Positions 12,781-23,963 of a stretch of DNA of 64,000 nucleotides are shown piece after piece. Source of the DNA: Lantana camara (Eukaryota; Streptophyta; Magnoliopsida; Lamiales; Verbenaceae). Both the position numbers and the translations under genes were made by a program. The notes beneath the pieces are model-generated. The model did not search any database. It saw only the letters and a list, made by a program, of their open reading frames with translations, and was not told where the DNA came from. The DNA lies in NCBI GenBank assembly GCA_037501455.1, contig CM074858.1, positions 76,110,501-76,174,500 on the forward strand. The letters are read 5' to 3'. The first letter of the stretch is position 1. Every line of letters begins with the position of its first letter.

Positions 12781-12972
12781 TTATCTAGGAATGCGTTCAG
12801 AACGTCTTACTAGAGGAGGATTTTTGCTTGTATCACTCTCTGCGATTGGGTGAGGGACGTTATTCTCCGAACTTGGCGTGGGACCTTGGTCTCGAACCTC
12901 TTCGAGTTCTACGATCTTACCTTTCTTTTCTTTAAGGAACGAGTCCTCAAGAAAAGTAGCATTTCTTGACAC
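12781..12972 (-). pseudogene. copia-1 integrase-RT linker
   Basis: A 63-codon frame ending PPLVRRSERIPR. This acidic/proline-rich stretch with VRRSERIR is the usual spacer between Copia integrase and RT. It is separated from integrase (ending 13045) and RT (starting 12741) by stops. Confidence 0.75.
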
Positions 12973-13044
12973 AAAGACCTTTTGTTCAAGAGGATCGTAG
13001 AAATAATATCCTATTGACTCTTTATGATATCCTACGAAGTTGCA

Positions 13045-14142
13045 TTAGCTTGATCTAGCTTCAAACTTATCTCCCACTGTCCTTTTCACGTAAGCAGGAC
13101 AACCCCAAATTCTTAAGTAAGAATAATTAGGGATATTGCCAAACCACATCTCAAATGGGGTTTTGGGTACAGATTTGGAGGGAACAAGATTCAGAATCTT
13201 AACTGCTGATTCTAAGGCATAACCCCAACATGAAGGTGGTAATTCAGTGAAGCTCATCATGGAACGAACCATATCAAGTAAGGTTCTGTTCCTTCTCTCC
13301 GAAACTCCATTTAATTGAGGAGTTCCTGGAGGAGTCCACTGAGAGATAATTCCATTATCTCTGAGATGACTAAGGAATTCATCACTTAGATACTCGCCAC
13401 CTCGATCAGATCGAAGTCTCTTAATCTTGTGACCAGTTTGGTTCTCAACCTCCTTCTGAAATTCCAAGAATTTCTCAAAGGCTTCGGATTTATGCTTCAT
13501 TAAGTACACATAACCAAAATGATTATAGTCGTCTATGAAGGTTGTGAAATACTGATGATTGTATCTCGTACTTACACTAAGTGGTCCACAAACATCTGTA
13601 TGGATTAAATACAATACTTTAGTGGCACGTTTCACTTTACCATTAAAGGGAGTTCTGGCCATTTTTCCTTTAAGACATGATTCCCAATGAGTCAACTCTT
13701 TAAGTTCATTATCATAGAATGATCCTAAATTGGTTAACTTAGCAATCCTATCTTTAGAAATATGCCTTAAACGTGCGTGCCACAAAGATACCGAGATCTT
13801 ATCATCTCTTTTGTGTTTGTTTAATTGTTGTATATTCAAAATATTGGTGTCTTTAGTTGTATAAAGTCCATTAGATAATGTACCAAGTAAAACGGAAGAT
13901 TTATTCTTCTTAAGATAAAATTTTCCATTTTTGGAGAAAGTCTCATATCCTTCACAATCTAATATTGGAATGGAAATTATATTACGAATAATAGAAGGTA
14001 CATAAAGGACTTTATTCAAAACTAAAGTAAAGACACCTAAATCTAATCTACACGTCCCGACGGCTTGAGCTTGAACACTTGATCCATTCCCAACCTTTAA
14101 GACGCATTCTCCTTCTTCGAGCTGCCGAACCTCATTAAGCAT
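13045..14142 (-). pseudogene. copia-1 protease C-terminus and integrase
   Basis: The 365-codon frame starts inside the protease/GAG-pre-integrase region (VLYVPSIIRNIISI) and continues into integrase. The zinc-binding region reads LWHARLRHIS then THWESCLKGKM: the usual CESC pair has lost its first cysteine. The catalytic core shows HTDVCGPL (first D), LRSDRGGEY (second D) and GVSERRNRTLLDMVRSMM (E), so the DDE triad is visible. The C-terminal part ends LRIWGCPAYVKR. Integrase inserts the element cDNA into host DNA; the missing zinc ligand and the surrounding stops suggest loss of function. It ends at a stop before the linker. Confidence 0.88.
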
Positions 14143-14494
14143 CTATACATCATTATAGATATGAGCTCCACAGCCGGTATCAAGTACCCAAGAATTAGAA
14201 TCAATAAATAGATTTACTTCAATAATAAACACACCTTTCTTTAGAGTATCCTTGTACTCTTGGCAATTCCTCTTCCAATGCCCTTTCTTGCCACAATGGT
14301 GGCAAACGTCCTCTCTCTGATCGCTTTTCTTCTTGGTCTTTCTCTTTTTAACCCCTCCATCGGGTTTAAGAGATCCCTTCTTCTTGGGAACTTACTTCAC
14401 TTTGCCTTTAGAAGGCCTAGAAGAGGAAGTGACCATTATTACTTTGTTATCCTTCTTTATCGTGACTTCAGCAGTCACAAGTTGACTAATCAGC
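14143..14494 (-). pseudogene. copia-1 zinc knuckle and protease N-terminus
   Basis: No long open frame, but the minus strand still encodes a CCHC nucleocapsid knuckle (CHHCGKKGHWKRNC, about 14273-14314) followed by WVLDTGCGAHI, the Copia aspartic-protease motif with DTG, near 14180. The region lies between the gag frame and the integrase frame in the expected order. The stop after DRLLASLS at 14495 and a stop before MLNEVRQL at 14142 separate it from its neighbours. Confidence 0.75.
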
Positions 14495-15001
14495 TCAGCT
14501 CAGCGACGCAAGCAACCGGTCCACGGCGAGATCCTCGCTTAGAGGCATCTCCATGGAGGTAAGTTTCTCGTTCAAAGCAAGAAACTTAAGACCATGTTCG
14601 TGGACACTTGTACCTTCTTTCATTCTGAGATGAAAGAGCTTCTTAGAGGTGTTGTACCATAGAACACGCTCTTTGGGGTGGTACAATTGCTCAAGATAGT
14701 CATAAATATCCCAAGCATATTCCATAGACTCGTGTTGCCTTTGCATGTCCGGAGACATGTTGGCCAACATGAGGCAACGGGCTTGAAGATTGTCTTCAGA
14801 CCATTTCGCAATCGCCTCTCTTTCTGCTTGAGTCGGAGCCTCACCCTCAGGGGTAGGCTCTCCCGAGCCTACCTCGAAGAGAACATATCTTCTCTTCTCA
14901 GAATCTAAAACTATCTTTAGATTCTGAAGCCAATCAGAGTAATTGGGCCACGTCAACTTGTTTGATTTGAGGATAGATACCAAAGGGTTTTTGGTTGCCA
15001 T
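14495..15001 (-). pseudogene. copia-1 gag, N-terminal part
   Basis: 168 codons starting MATKNPLVSILKSNKLTWPN. The N-terminal segment with PNYSDWLQNLKIVL, the acidic middle and the C-terminal LYHPKERVLWYNTSKKLFHL and VHEHGLKFLALNEKLTSMEM are typical of plant Copia gag (UBN2-type domain). It forms the shell of virus-like particles in an active element. The frame stops early at LLASLS, before the zinc knuckle, which lies about 180 bp further on, so gag is truncated. The start is the only ATG preceding the domain. Confidence 0.85.
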
Positions 15002-15207
15002 TTCAGTTTGTTGAGAAACACAGAACTACAACCTAAATGAAAAACAGAGAAACTATGAGCATGCTGAATAATAAAGATTATACATTTTATCAAGGTCTTT
15101 AGAAACATGTTCTCCCACTGTTTTTAGAAAGTCAAAAAATTCCAACGACTTTAGAAGAAACATATTTTCTCAGTGGGTACTAGGATCCCAAGCAATCTTA
15201 GTTTTGA

Positions 15208-15537
15208 ACCCACGACTCTTGAGACATCCAAAGATCTAAGAGTCTTAGCTAGGTACTATTTACCAATTCGATCTCTCATTGAATTCCTAGTAATGTTTTT
15301 GCATCACTGATCTTTCAATTATGGACCCACAACTTGTGAGACATCCATATCTACTTCAGTGTTGAGCTAGACCCATCAATCATAAGATCTTAACCAAACT
15401 TAGTCCTGAACGACCCACGACTCATGAGACATCGCCCATTCTGAAATGGTTAAGAAATATTAATTATTTAAAATAATTAATCAGGAAACTAAGAGTCAAT
15501 AAGATCCACTAATTACCCCACGACTCGTGAGACAGCA
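15208..15537. repeat. Four copies of a ~20-bp leader motif
   Basis: The motif CCCACGACTCnTGAGACATC occurs with variation at about 15209, 15326, 15415 and 15517. Its centre CTCATGAG, or a near match, is self-complementary. It lies in the gag-proximal leader of copia-1, where dimerisation or packaging signals would be expected; that role is inference. Confidence 0.7.
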
Positions 15538-16740
15538 ATTAGGTTCACTTATTAAGTCCTAAATCCTATTGATGGAATGTTAGGAATTTTATTACAGTGA
15601 TAAAACACCTATTTATTCGAATTTTTGCTCAATATTTAAATGGGATTTTCGAATGACCTCAGTAACATATAATGTTATCCAAATTTTAATTGTCTTGTTA
15701 ATGCAGTTTCACATAAAGTGCATCACAGAAGCAATTAGCAGACAACATGTCCTAGCATGATACTAATTATGTGATGATCATGGGTATCCTATCTTATATG
15801 CAATTATGGGAGCCACTCCATAATCACTAGTTCTAACATTCATGCCACATAAGACAATTCATAACATATAGGGGTACAGAATTTATGGAAAAACGCCCTA
15901 TCTATTACATTTAATAGAAACCCTCCTAAACATTTTGAGAGGTCTTCTTATGGCCACCGTTCTTCAAGTGCTTCTTGTGGATCCTTCTTATTCCATGGGT
16001 GTTTATCTCCAAAATGAAAATAAAACGTCACTTCCTAAGTTCTACTCTTTATACATAAAGTAATATGGCTCAATTTTCATATTGACCATAGACAAGTACA
16101 CGGGGCATACCCCGGCCCAAAAACAATCATAAGGAAAGCCACATAATAAACACATAACGGTACGCACATAAGTAGGGCTCCGACCCCAATTGAAAACCCG
16201 TAACTATGGGGCTCCGACCCCAATTGAAATTATCCATGTGCAGAATTTAAAACCGTACATAAGACTAACCCATGACCACCTAAACTAGCATGCTTCCGCT
16301 TGAATTTAAATTTACCAATTAAATTTAAAATTCTCTTGACTTCAAGTTACAACTAACTTAAGTAATTTGAATATAGTACATTATTCAAGAATTTATTCAA
16401 AATCGAATCACCGGATCATGACAAAACCACAATTAATTCAAAATTAAATTTTGTCTAAAATATCATTCAAAGTGATATTTATTATTTTCTCGAAAAATAG
16501 AACTTGACTTTAATTCATAAAAGCCCAAATTTTATAATTATTTCAAATAAATAATTTTATAAAATTAAATTCAAATTTTAAAATAAAATCAGAATTTTCA
16601 AAACGGGATTTTAACGAAATTGGAAAAACACGAAACGAAAACAGGGTTCCGGAACACCCAAGCGAGGCGCACGTCCGCCGCCCGCAAGCGCTCGCGGCGC
16701 AGGCCACAACGCGCCCACAACCCGCAAGGGTTCCAGGACC

Positions 16741-16745
16741 GCCCA
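16741..16745. other. LARD target-site duplication, left
   Basis: GCCCA lies directly before the LTR start TGTAGCACC at 16746 and is repeated at 27972-27976 directly after the other LTR end. Confidence 0.9.
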
Positions 16746-19700
16746 TGTAGCACCCCGCACATGAGGCACCACATCCCTCGCACTATGGCTCAACACGAGT
16801 AACAAAACAGCTAATCCGCACCCATATCAAACCATAGCGAACGGGAGACAAACATAAAAACCTTCCTAGGCCAGGCGGAGCTAGACCCTGCATTGATAAC
16901 CAATCAACCAAAATATAATGCATTGCAAAGCCAAAATTCAAACATACAAACCACAAGCAGAATTTGGGCTCTTCAGGCCTCTTTTAAATTCATAGCAAAA
17001 CCCAGTAAAAACAATTCAATAACAATTACATAATTATTCAAGTTCATGATACTACAGAATCGAATCAAACATAATTTCCATACATATGTGAGTGCAGAGA
17101 CTCTCCTAACCTAACTTGACCAACTTAAAGACTCCAAACACCTCCGCCTAGCTCGAAACTCCAAAGCCAAACCTGCACACTAAAGTGTTGGGGAGGGAGA
17201 GGGTCAGTCTCTAGAAGACTGAGTGAGCAGGAGCGATATATATATATATAAAAACATGCACATGCAAGTCATAAATTCCGAACAAGGTTTTATTTGAAAT
17301 TAGTTCCCTAAAAGGGCAAGAGAATGACTAATCAGTGCTCGGATTTTATGACTAATCATATTAATTCATTATATTCATAAATCATACATAAACATAAGGC
17401 TCGGCGAGTGAGCGTGCACAATCTCCAACCAAACTCCGACCGTGTACGACAAATATCATTAATATGTTGATTAGGTGATCATGCAATATATCATAATACA
17501 CGCATACCATAAATCATAACATAAACATATTCGTTTGGGCAATCCGTGTCCCGGCTTTCCCGCACGGTGCATAATCATATCATAAACATATTCATAAGCA
17601 TAAGCATAAATCATAACCAACCTTCTTCCTCCGGGTGGTGGACGGGCTTGCAAGACCCGGCCACCGGTTCATACATAGGCCAATGGGGGTACATGAATCC
17701 CCCAAGGGCACTCAGCTCCCATTCCCCGCTAAAACTCCTAGCGAGGGCCGGTATCACCGTAGTTTGGTTGGGACTAGTATATGGGATCCCTGTCAGCCCT
17801 TGCTTCCTCGGTTAGCCACATATACTAAGTCCCGGGGCCCGAACAATCATAAATATAAATGTGTCTCGCCAAACATATCAATTCATACATAGGATACATA
17901 CTATAAGAAATCATACTTTACCGTGTAACTCGGTATATGCTATATACGTACCTCTCCGTGTCATCCGAATCCGTAGCTAGCATGAAGACACACGGTTTGG
18001 AGCATAGCCTCATTACAAAACCATTTTTAAGCTTATATACGCTCATACGTATAATTCAGAAGAATTTACTCGATAACTTCATTTGAAAACCATATATATA
18101 TAATCATAAGGTTTTGGCCAAAGCTTTTCACATAAGGGTTGTAGGGTTTGTTACATAGCTAAAACAAAACCACCCTCACCTGAACCGTGACGAAACAAGG
18201 AACGAGTTACCAAGTGCCCGAAGGATCAAGATCTCTCCACCCTGGAGATAAACTGTACAAAAGACAACATGACGTGTTCGTGAGACTCAAGACTCTAAAT
18301 GAACCATATATGACGCACGGAATTGCTCAAGCATGATATGAAAGCATAAAGGTAATATTATGTTATGAAACTGTTCATGTGCACTATTAAGGCGTTTATA
18401 TCGTATAACCAAGTCATTCACTCATTCATTCATTTTCATTCAAATTCATCAATTCATATCTCCAATCAAATTAATTCAAATAGGAGCATAGAACATATTG
18501 AAGCTCTCCCGTAATGCTACCACATACTTCATATTACATAAGATAGCATATTTCCAAGGTTTGACAACAAGAAGGAATCATAAGATATAGAAAATGAGTT
18601 ACGCGATTCATAAACGACATATAAACACACATAAACGGAATTAAGCAAAAGCATGCCTAAAACTTATCCAAATGCCATGAAATTAAACCATAATGCTCCC
18701 AACATATAGCAAAACAAGTTCATAGTTCAACACAAAAGGAGACAAAGTCATTCAAGAGGTGAAATAAATCAAAAACCGAAAAGGAAGCAACAAGGACTGC
18801 GCAGGGGAAGGGACACGGGGGTGTCACCCTCCTTAGCTAAACTGAGCCACGAACGTGGCTCAGTACAGACCTGCCCAGAAGGTGTGACACGCCCGTGTCT
18901 CACACTTAAGTGTAAATGAGACACGGGGGTGTCACGGTACAGAACTTAAAATGTTTACAGAGTTTTCCGCCAAAACTGATCTCATACCAAATCAATCCAA
19001 AAGCATACCAAATCAACTCCAAATACTATGAAACTTAATATACCACATATTTAGTATGTTAGGAACATTTTTCATTTAAAGTGAAAAGGCTAAATCACAC
19101 ATTAAGAGCATCTAAATCATGCAGCAAAACAGGGTCGCCAAAATCGCACATATGAGCCCTATTGATTCAATCAAGCCATGATCAAGTACTTAGGGGTTGA
19201 ATTTGGATCTGAAACTTTGGGGAAAGCATGCTAACATACTAAACAACTAATATAATTCATATATATGCAAAATGGCACAATTTAAAACACATCAGGGTGA
19301 CCAACAACCACACAATTGCAACAGCAACAAGTCTGTCGTAGATCATGCATAGGAACAGGCCATGTCTTTCGGTTTTGAGGCTTAAAATGGATCCAAATAC
19401 TTGAAACATGAATGTTAACATATAGATAAATGAGTGTACATAAGATCCATGCAAATTCACATGAAAAGAAGATCATTTGATCAAGCAACAAAGCAAAATG
19501 AACAGCAGCAGTTCGAAAAACAGGGGAAACAGTTTGATCATCAAGTTTGGAGCTCCATATCTCATAATTTCATCAAAGGGGCAAGAGATAAAATCCTCCT
19601 AATATCATATACTATCAGTTAGGAAAGAAATAGGTCAAGAAACAAGCTCATATGATCATGTATAAGCAAGAAAATCAGCTACACAAGCAATTAGGTCACA

Positions 19701-20755
19701 AGAACAAAATCCCTAAAAGTTCATACCAAACTCATCACTCAAACCCTAATCAAATCTGATCCAAATCATGATTTAAGTAGATGAAATCAAGCATAATAGA
19801 GTAAAGAAGACATAAATATTCATACCTTGAAGATTAGAAGAAGAAGGGAGGTGCTTTGAGCTCAAAATCACAAGAATGGCCAAGGGTTTTCTCTTCGTTT
19901 CTTCTCTCCCTCTCTCTCGATCAGTTCCAGCTGAAAAGGGGAAAGTTTGGATCGGTTTTTACTGCTAAAAGGGAGGAGAAAGTGTTAACTCAAGGTACAA
20001 AAGTCATGGTTAAGCTTTGGTTAGGTTAGAGGAGTGTTAAGGGTCCCACCATGAAGACTAGTCAACAAAAGGAGCTCTTCTTGCACGAGTTGTCCGTTAC
20101 GGTTGGATTTCGAAGGTCTTAATGATTTCAAAAAGGTATGAGGCTGGTTCCATTGTCTCCGGATCGTCGATACGAAGGCAACGGAGGTGTCGGAATTCGA
20201 ATCCGAATTCCCGAGCTCAAGATATCACGTACGGAACCAAGGGTGCGCTAATTGCTCGTTAGCCCCCGATTTGGTTCCACAATCAAAATTAAATTCGTTA
20301 ACACGTCAAATGAATCCGAAAACATAAACCGAGCATATAGGCATGTTCATAACACACATATTTACGACATATTAAATTTTCACGACATTTCGATATCATT
20401 ACATATAAGAACGAAGCACAAATAGAACACTCATGCGCATGAATGAATTCATATCGTTATAAATTAATTACTAAAACTTAAATCCCATTTTAAATAAATT
20501 TAAAGCCAACTTATAATATGTTGAAATTAATTAACGAAATTACCGAAATAGTTAAGGTAACATGAAACATTAATTAAGAAATTAAACACTAAATATCAAA
20601 GTAAAATAAAAGGAATTAAATTAAAATAGCAATAGTTTATAGTTTAAATCAAATATAAACATTTATAACAATTAACCATATAATTAAATAATTAAATCAC
20701 GCAATTTATAAATAAATACGCCACATTATTATAACTGAAAAACTGGGGCATTACA
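16746..20755 (-). repeat. LARD 3' LTR
   Basis: Plus-strand ends TGTAGCACC and GGGGCATTACA. Reading on the minus strand from 20755, landmarks are a donor-like TCAAG|GTATG (GT 19825-19824), the palindrome array 18935-18812, an acceptor-like TTTTGTACAG (AG 18254-18253), a 73-nt interval, a second donor TTCAG|GTGAGG (GT 18179-18178) and the GAACGGGAGAC block near the end. Small open frames (for example 17546-17815, 19257-19491) recur in both LTRs and have no domain. Confidence 0.92.
18812..18935. repeat. Palindrome array in LARD 3' LTR
   Basis: Four hairpin units: GACACGGGGGTGTC (18812-18825), CTGAGCCACG/CGTGGCTCAG (18842-18863), GTGTGACACG/CGTGTCTCACAC (18882-18905) and GAGACACGGGGGTGTCAC (18918-18935), plus a small perfect palindrome ACACTTAAGTGT at 18902-18913. 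Confidence 0.88.
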
Positions 20756-20768
20756 ATCTCTCCCCCTT
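20756..20768 (-). other. LARD polypurine tract
   Basis: On the minus strand AAGGGGGAGAGAT lies directly before the TGTAATGCCCC start of the 3' LTR. Confidence 0.9.
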
Positions 20769-20814
20769 AAAAAGAATCCGTCCTCGGATTCACAACACGC
20801 TTGAAAACAAACAA

Positions 20815-21006
20815 TGAGAGATTCCCCGTCTCTCACAAGCAACAAGGAGAGAGCCCCGTCTCTCGAGCAGCAATGAGAGAACCCCGTCTCTCGCAAGCAA
20901 CAAGGAGAGAGCCCCGTCTCTCGCAAGCAAAGAGAGTACCCCGTCTCTCGGACAAAAATAAGAGAATCCCCGTCTCTTATAAACAAGAGAGAGCACCCCG
21001 TCTCTC
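20815..21006. repeat. Seven-unit GAGAGA-CCCCG-TCTCTC hairpin array
   Basis: Seven imperfect units, each with a GAGAG-type arm, a CCCCG spacer and a TCTCTC arm, spaced about 26-29 bp with ACAAGCAA-like linkers. The array lies about 50 bp from the polypurine tract, at the 3' end of the internal region. Confidence 0.9.
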
Positions 21007-23943
21007 AACCGAAAATAAAGCAAGGAAGTCTCCAATACTCCCAAGCAACTCACGCAAAACCAAATTTAAAATCACGTAAGGCACCCAAAGCAAGTAATAG
21101 ATGTCGCCCACATTGGTTTCAATTACTCCAAATAATTTACCACAGTACAAGATCAAAGCACCTAATATAAAAAAAATTACGTAGGTTAAATTTGCATGGA
21201 TGCATGTATCATGAATGCTATAAGTACCGTTCACCGTAGTTGCAAAATTCAGATTTGTGAGTTGTCGTTGTCCAAGGTATGATCTGTCCCGAATGTAACT
21301 CAATGCTCAGCTTGTTTTGAACCTCTTCAGGGTTCCCCGGTGAAGCGATTGATGAATTCTTTAAGGAGCATATTCTTAGATCCTTTCTCACTTGTACTGC
21401 TACCCAACTTCTTCAATCCTTATCCAAATCGGTGCTCAACATATCCCGAAGATAACCACTCCGGGCAAACTTGATGATTCGATCCTGACCTTACGATGTT
21501 TATTCTTATGGTCTCTCTCTCAACACAAATCTTTTCCCACCTTCTGTTCCTATTGTCCGTTTATTCCCTTTGACCCCCTTAATGTTATATTCGATAACTG
21601 GTCCCATATTTCTTTAATCAAAGACAGAAGATTCTTGATGATTCTTGAAATTTGAGGCCGATCCTCCAATTATCGTCCTTTTCTATTTGGTCTCTACTTA
21701 AGCTTCCTTCTGGATTACTGTTGACATAACTAATAACTCGATAATATTATCTTGGACCCCTTCATACTTCATTGAATAAATCTTGATCGACACCATCCCC
21801 TTATATGATAGCTTGATTCGGTTTTCCCCTTGTTAATTCTAACTTAGAAGTTCATAGAAACTCTCTTATGATTCCATCACCTCCAGATCAGAATTCCATA
21901 CGTAACTTCTCTCTTAACAGCTTAACCATAACCGTCGTCTCATTCATTCCTAATCACCACCCTTAGGACTCCCAGATTCTCCTTAATTTGCATCCTCGTC
22001 ATTACTCCTAACATATTCATTCGAGCACCACTCCCATCCTCCAATTCACCTCTCGGTCGTGCTCTCCCCCTTAAAATTTTTCGCTCTTACATGTCCAACT
22101 CCATGAATCCTTCTTTCATTGAAATTTTTGATGAGCCACTTCCGTTTCTTTAATTCACTCCTAAGGTTCAATTCAAACCCTTCAATAATTACTTCCTTCC
22201 AATCACCAACTTTTCTCTTTCTTACTCTTCTTGAAATCTAGACCAATTTAATCCCCTCTTGTATTTCCATTCTTCAACTAAAGGTAATCCTTTCAAGGAT
22301 CAAAAAGGACTTACATTATTTCCTAATCAATGCTCCCTTATTTGGAAATTTTAGTTGAATTCGTTACTTCGCCTCTGAGATTAAGGTTTCTCCAAAACTC
22401 TTCAACTTAGTTTCTTCGGTGTAGATTGTGCTAGCTAAGCTATATGCCCAGAACTCCCAAAATATAACCCAACTATTCTTCTCGTCTTGATTCGAGTAAG
22501 CCTTGATCAAAGAATCGCTTGATGGACAAGGTGTAGCCATTCCCTATCAATTAAACACTAAGCCCTGCATGTTGGATTAACATGCCAATGCACATAGTAA
22601 ACAATTAAAGATGCAACGATGCAACACGTTGGAACAATTACATTAATTAAACATAAACGTACATATAGATAAAGAAAGCAATTAATTTAAATCGATGCAT
22701 GATGCTCATGCCATGAATATGCAGAACCTGTCACCGAGGTGGTAAGCTTTTAGCTTGATGACGTGTTCCTCATTCCCATAATTGTAACTTTCTTTGGAGA
22801 CATTGATAACTCCTTAGCTTTCCATGGTTTTCGAATCTTCCTAATCTTCTTCATCCATTTGTATATCCCATGGCCCGAACGTGCTATTCTTGAACCCAAG
22901 GTCTTCTTTGTCAATGGAGTTTACACCTCAACGTACTTCCAAGCATCGACCTCCAAAGGTTGTCCGAATCTTCATCTTGATGTCCTCTCCGGTTAAAATT
23001 CCTTTAGTTTATCCTTTGTTTCCTATCTACGCGCATAATTCACCCATGATAACGCTTTCCATTCTTGCTTGCTTCTTGATGTCTTCATGTTGCAAGGTTC
23101 CAAGAAGACGACGCGATTTGTATTCCTCGATGCTCATAAGTCTCTTTGCCTTGCATCCAATTGTTGTCCCACGCGTATATTCGTATCAAGTGAGCTCCCA
23201 TATTTGACCTCATAGTGAGCCTTATGATTAACGGCTCCCAATCCTTGCATCTGAGTTGAGTCGAACCTTTTTAATACATCTTGCATCCGATCCCTTGAAG
23301 CTTCCCACTTTAGTCTTCCAATCACCCAACCATTCCAAACTCGGAGCTTCAACCGTGAACTTTGGAGCATTTAATCTTGTATTGAATGTCTTCAAAATCG
23401 GGGTGGTGAAGAGTTCCACACCCCTCTCGTTGTCTCACGCATCCCTCAAGTTAGAACTTGAGTCTTTGCAATTCTGGTATGTTGAGGACCTTCAAGGTTT
23501 GTAGGTAGGGCATGATTGATGAACCTGCCCGTGATCCAAGCTTCCTCCCATGATACGGGCCATGATAGGTAGTTCCATTGTGCACGCCGTGAAATTTGAA
23601 CACTCGGCCTTCAAGTTACATTGCCAATTGTAGTTGGGGTGATTTGTAGCTTTGTTTGCATGATAGTAGCCTATATAAGAAAGATCAACTCAAATATGGA
23701 TGCATGAGGATTAGTGTATGCTCATGGCACGTAGTTAAATGAATCAATGCACATAGAATGCAGAATGCATATTTAAAGCAACTAAATGAGAGAATAGATC
23801 GTATACATGTATTAAGAATTTTCCAACAATTAGTATCAAATATTCATGCCAAATCGATGCAATGTACACATTAACAAGTTGTTCCTATGCCGTGCGACCT
23901 AACTGACTCAAACATGACTCAAGAACACCGGTTTTGCAACCGG

Positions 23944-23955
23944 GCTCTGATACCA
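23944..23955 (-). other. LARD primer-binding site (tRNA-Met initiator)
   Basis: The minus strand reads TGGTATCAGAGC beginning 8 nt after the 5' LTR end at 23964. This is the standard complement of the 3' end of plant initiator tRNA-Met used to prime reverse transcription. Confidence 0.92.
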
Positions 23956-23963
23956 CTTAAGGA

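Larger units (their letters stand above)
15002..16745 (-). other. copia-1 leader, gag-proximal part
   Basis: Untranslated leader between gag and the LARD; the remaining leader is at 27972-28365. No coding frame. It holds a four-fold motif at 15208-15537 (see the repeat entry), a 22-bp direct repeat with GGGGCTCCGACCCCAATTG at about 16173 and 16208, and a GC-rich patch at 16660-16745, in which the LARD inserted. Confidence 0.7.
20769..23963 (-). other. LARD internal region, non-coding
   Basis: About 3.2 kb without gag-pol motifs on either strand. The longest frames (20977-21303, 22881-23207) show no known domain, and those near 20729-21079 are translations of the tandem hairpin repeat. Retention between intact priming sites suggests it serves as template or packaging sequence only. 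Confidence 0.75.

Noticed and set aside
17546..17815. Open frames repeated in both LARD LTRs (also 24764-25033, 19257-19491, 26473-26676)
   Set aside because: Their duplication only reflects the LTR pair; no domain, no conserved start, and they lie across putative introns and U5.
20729..21303. Arginine/serine/leucine-repeat proteins over the GAGAGA array
   Set aside because: All frames are translations of the tandem hairpin repeat; several frames on both strands are equally open.
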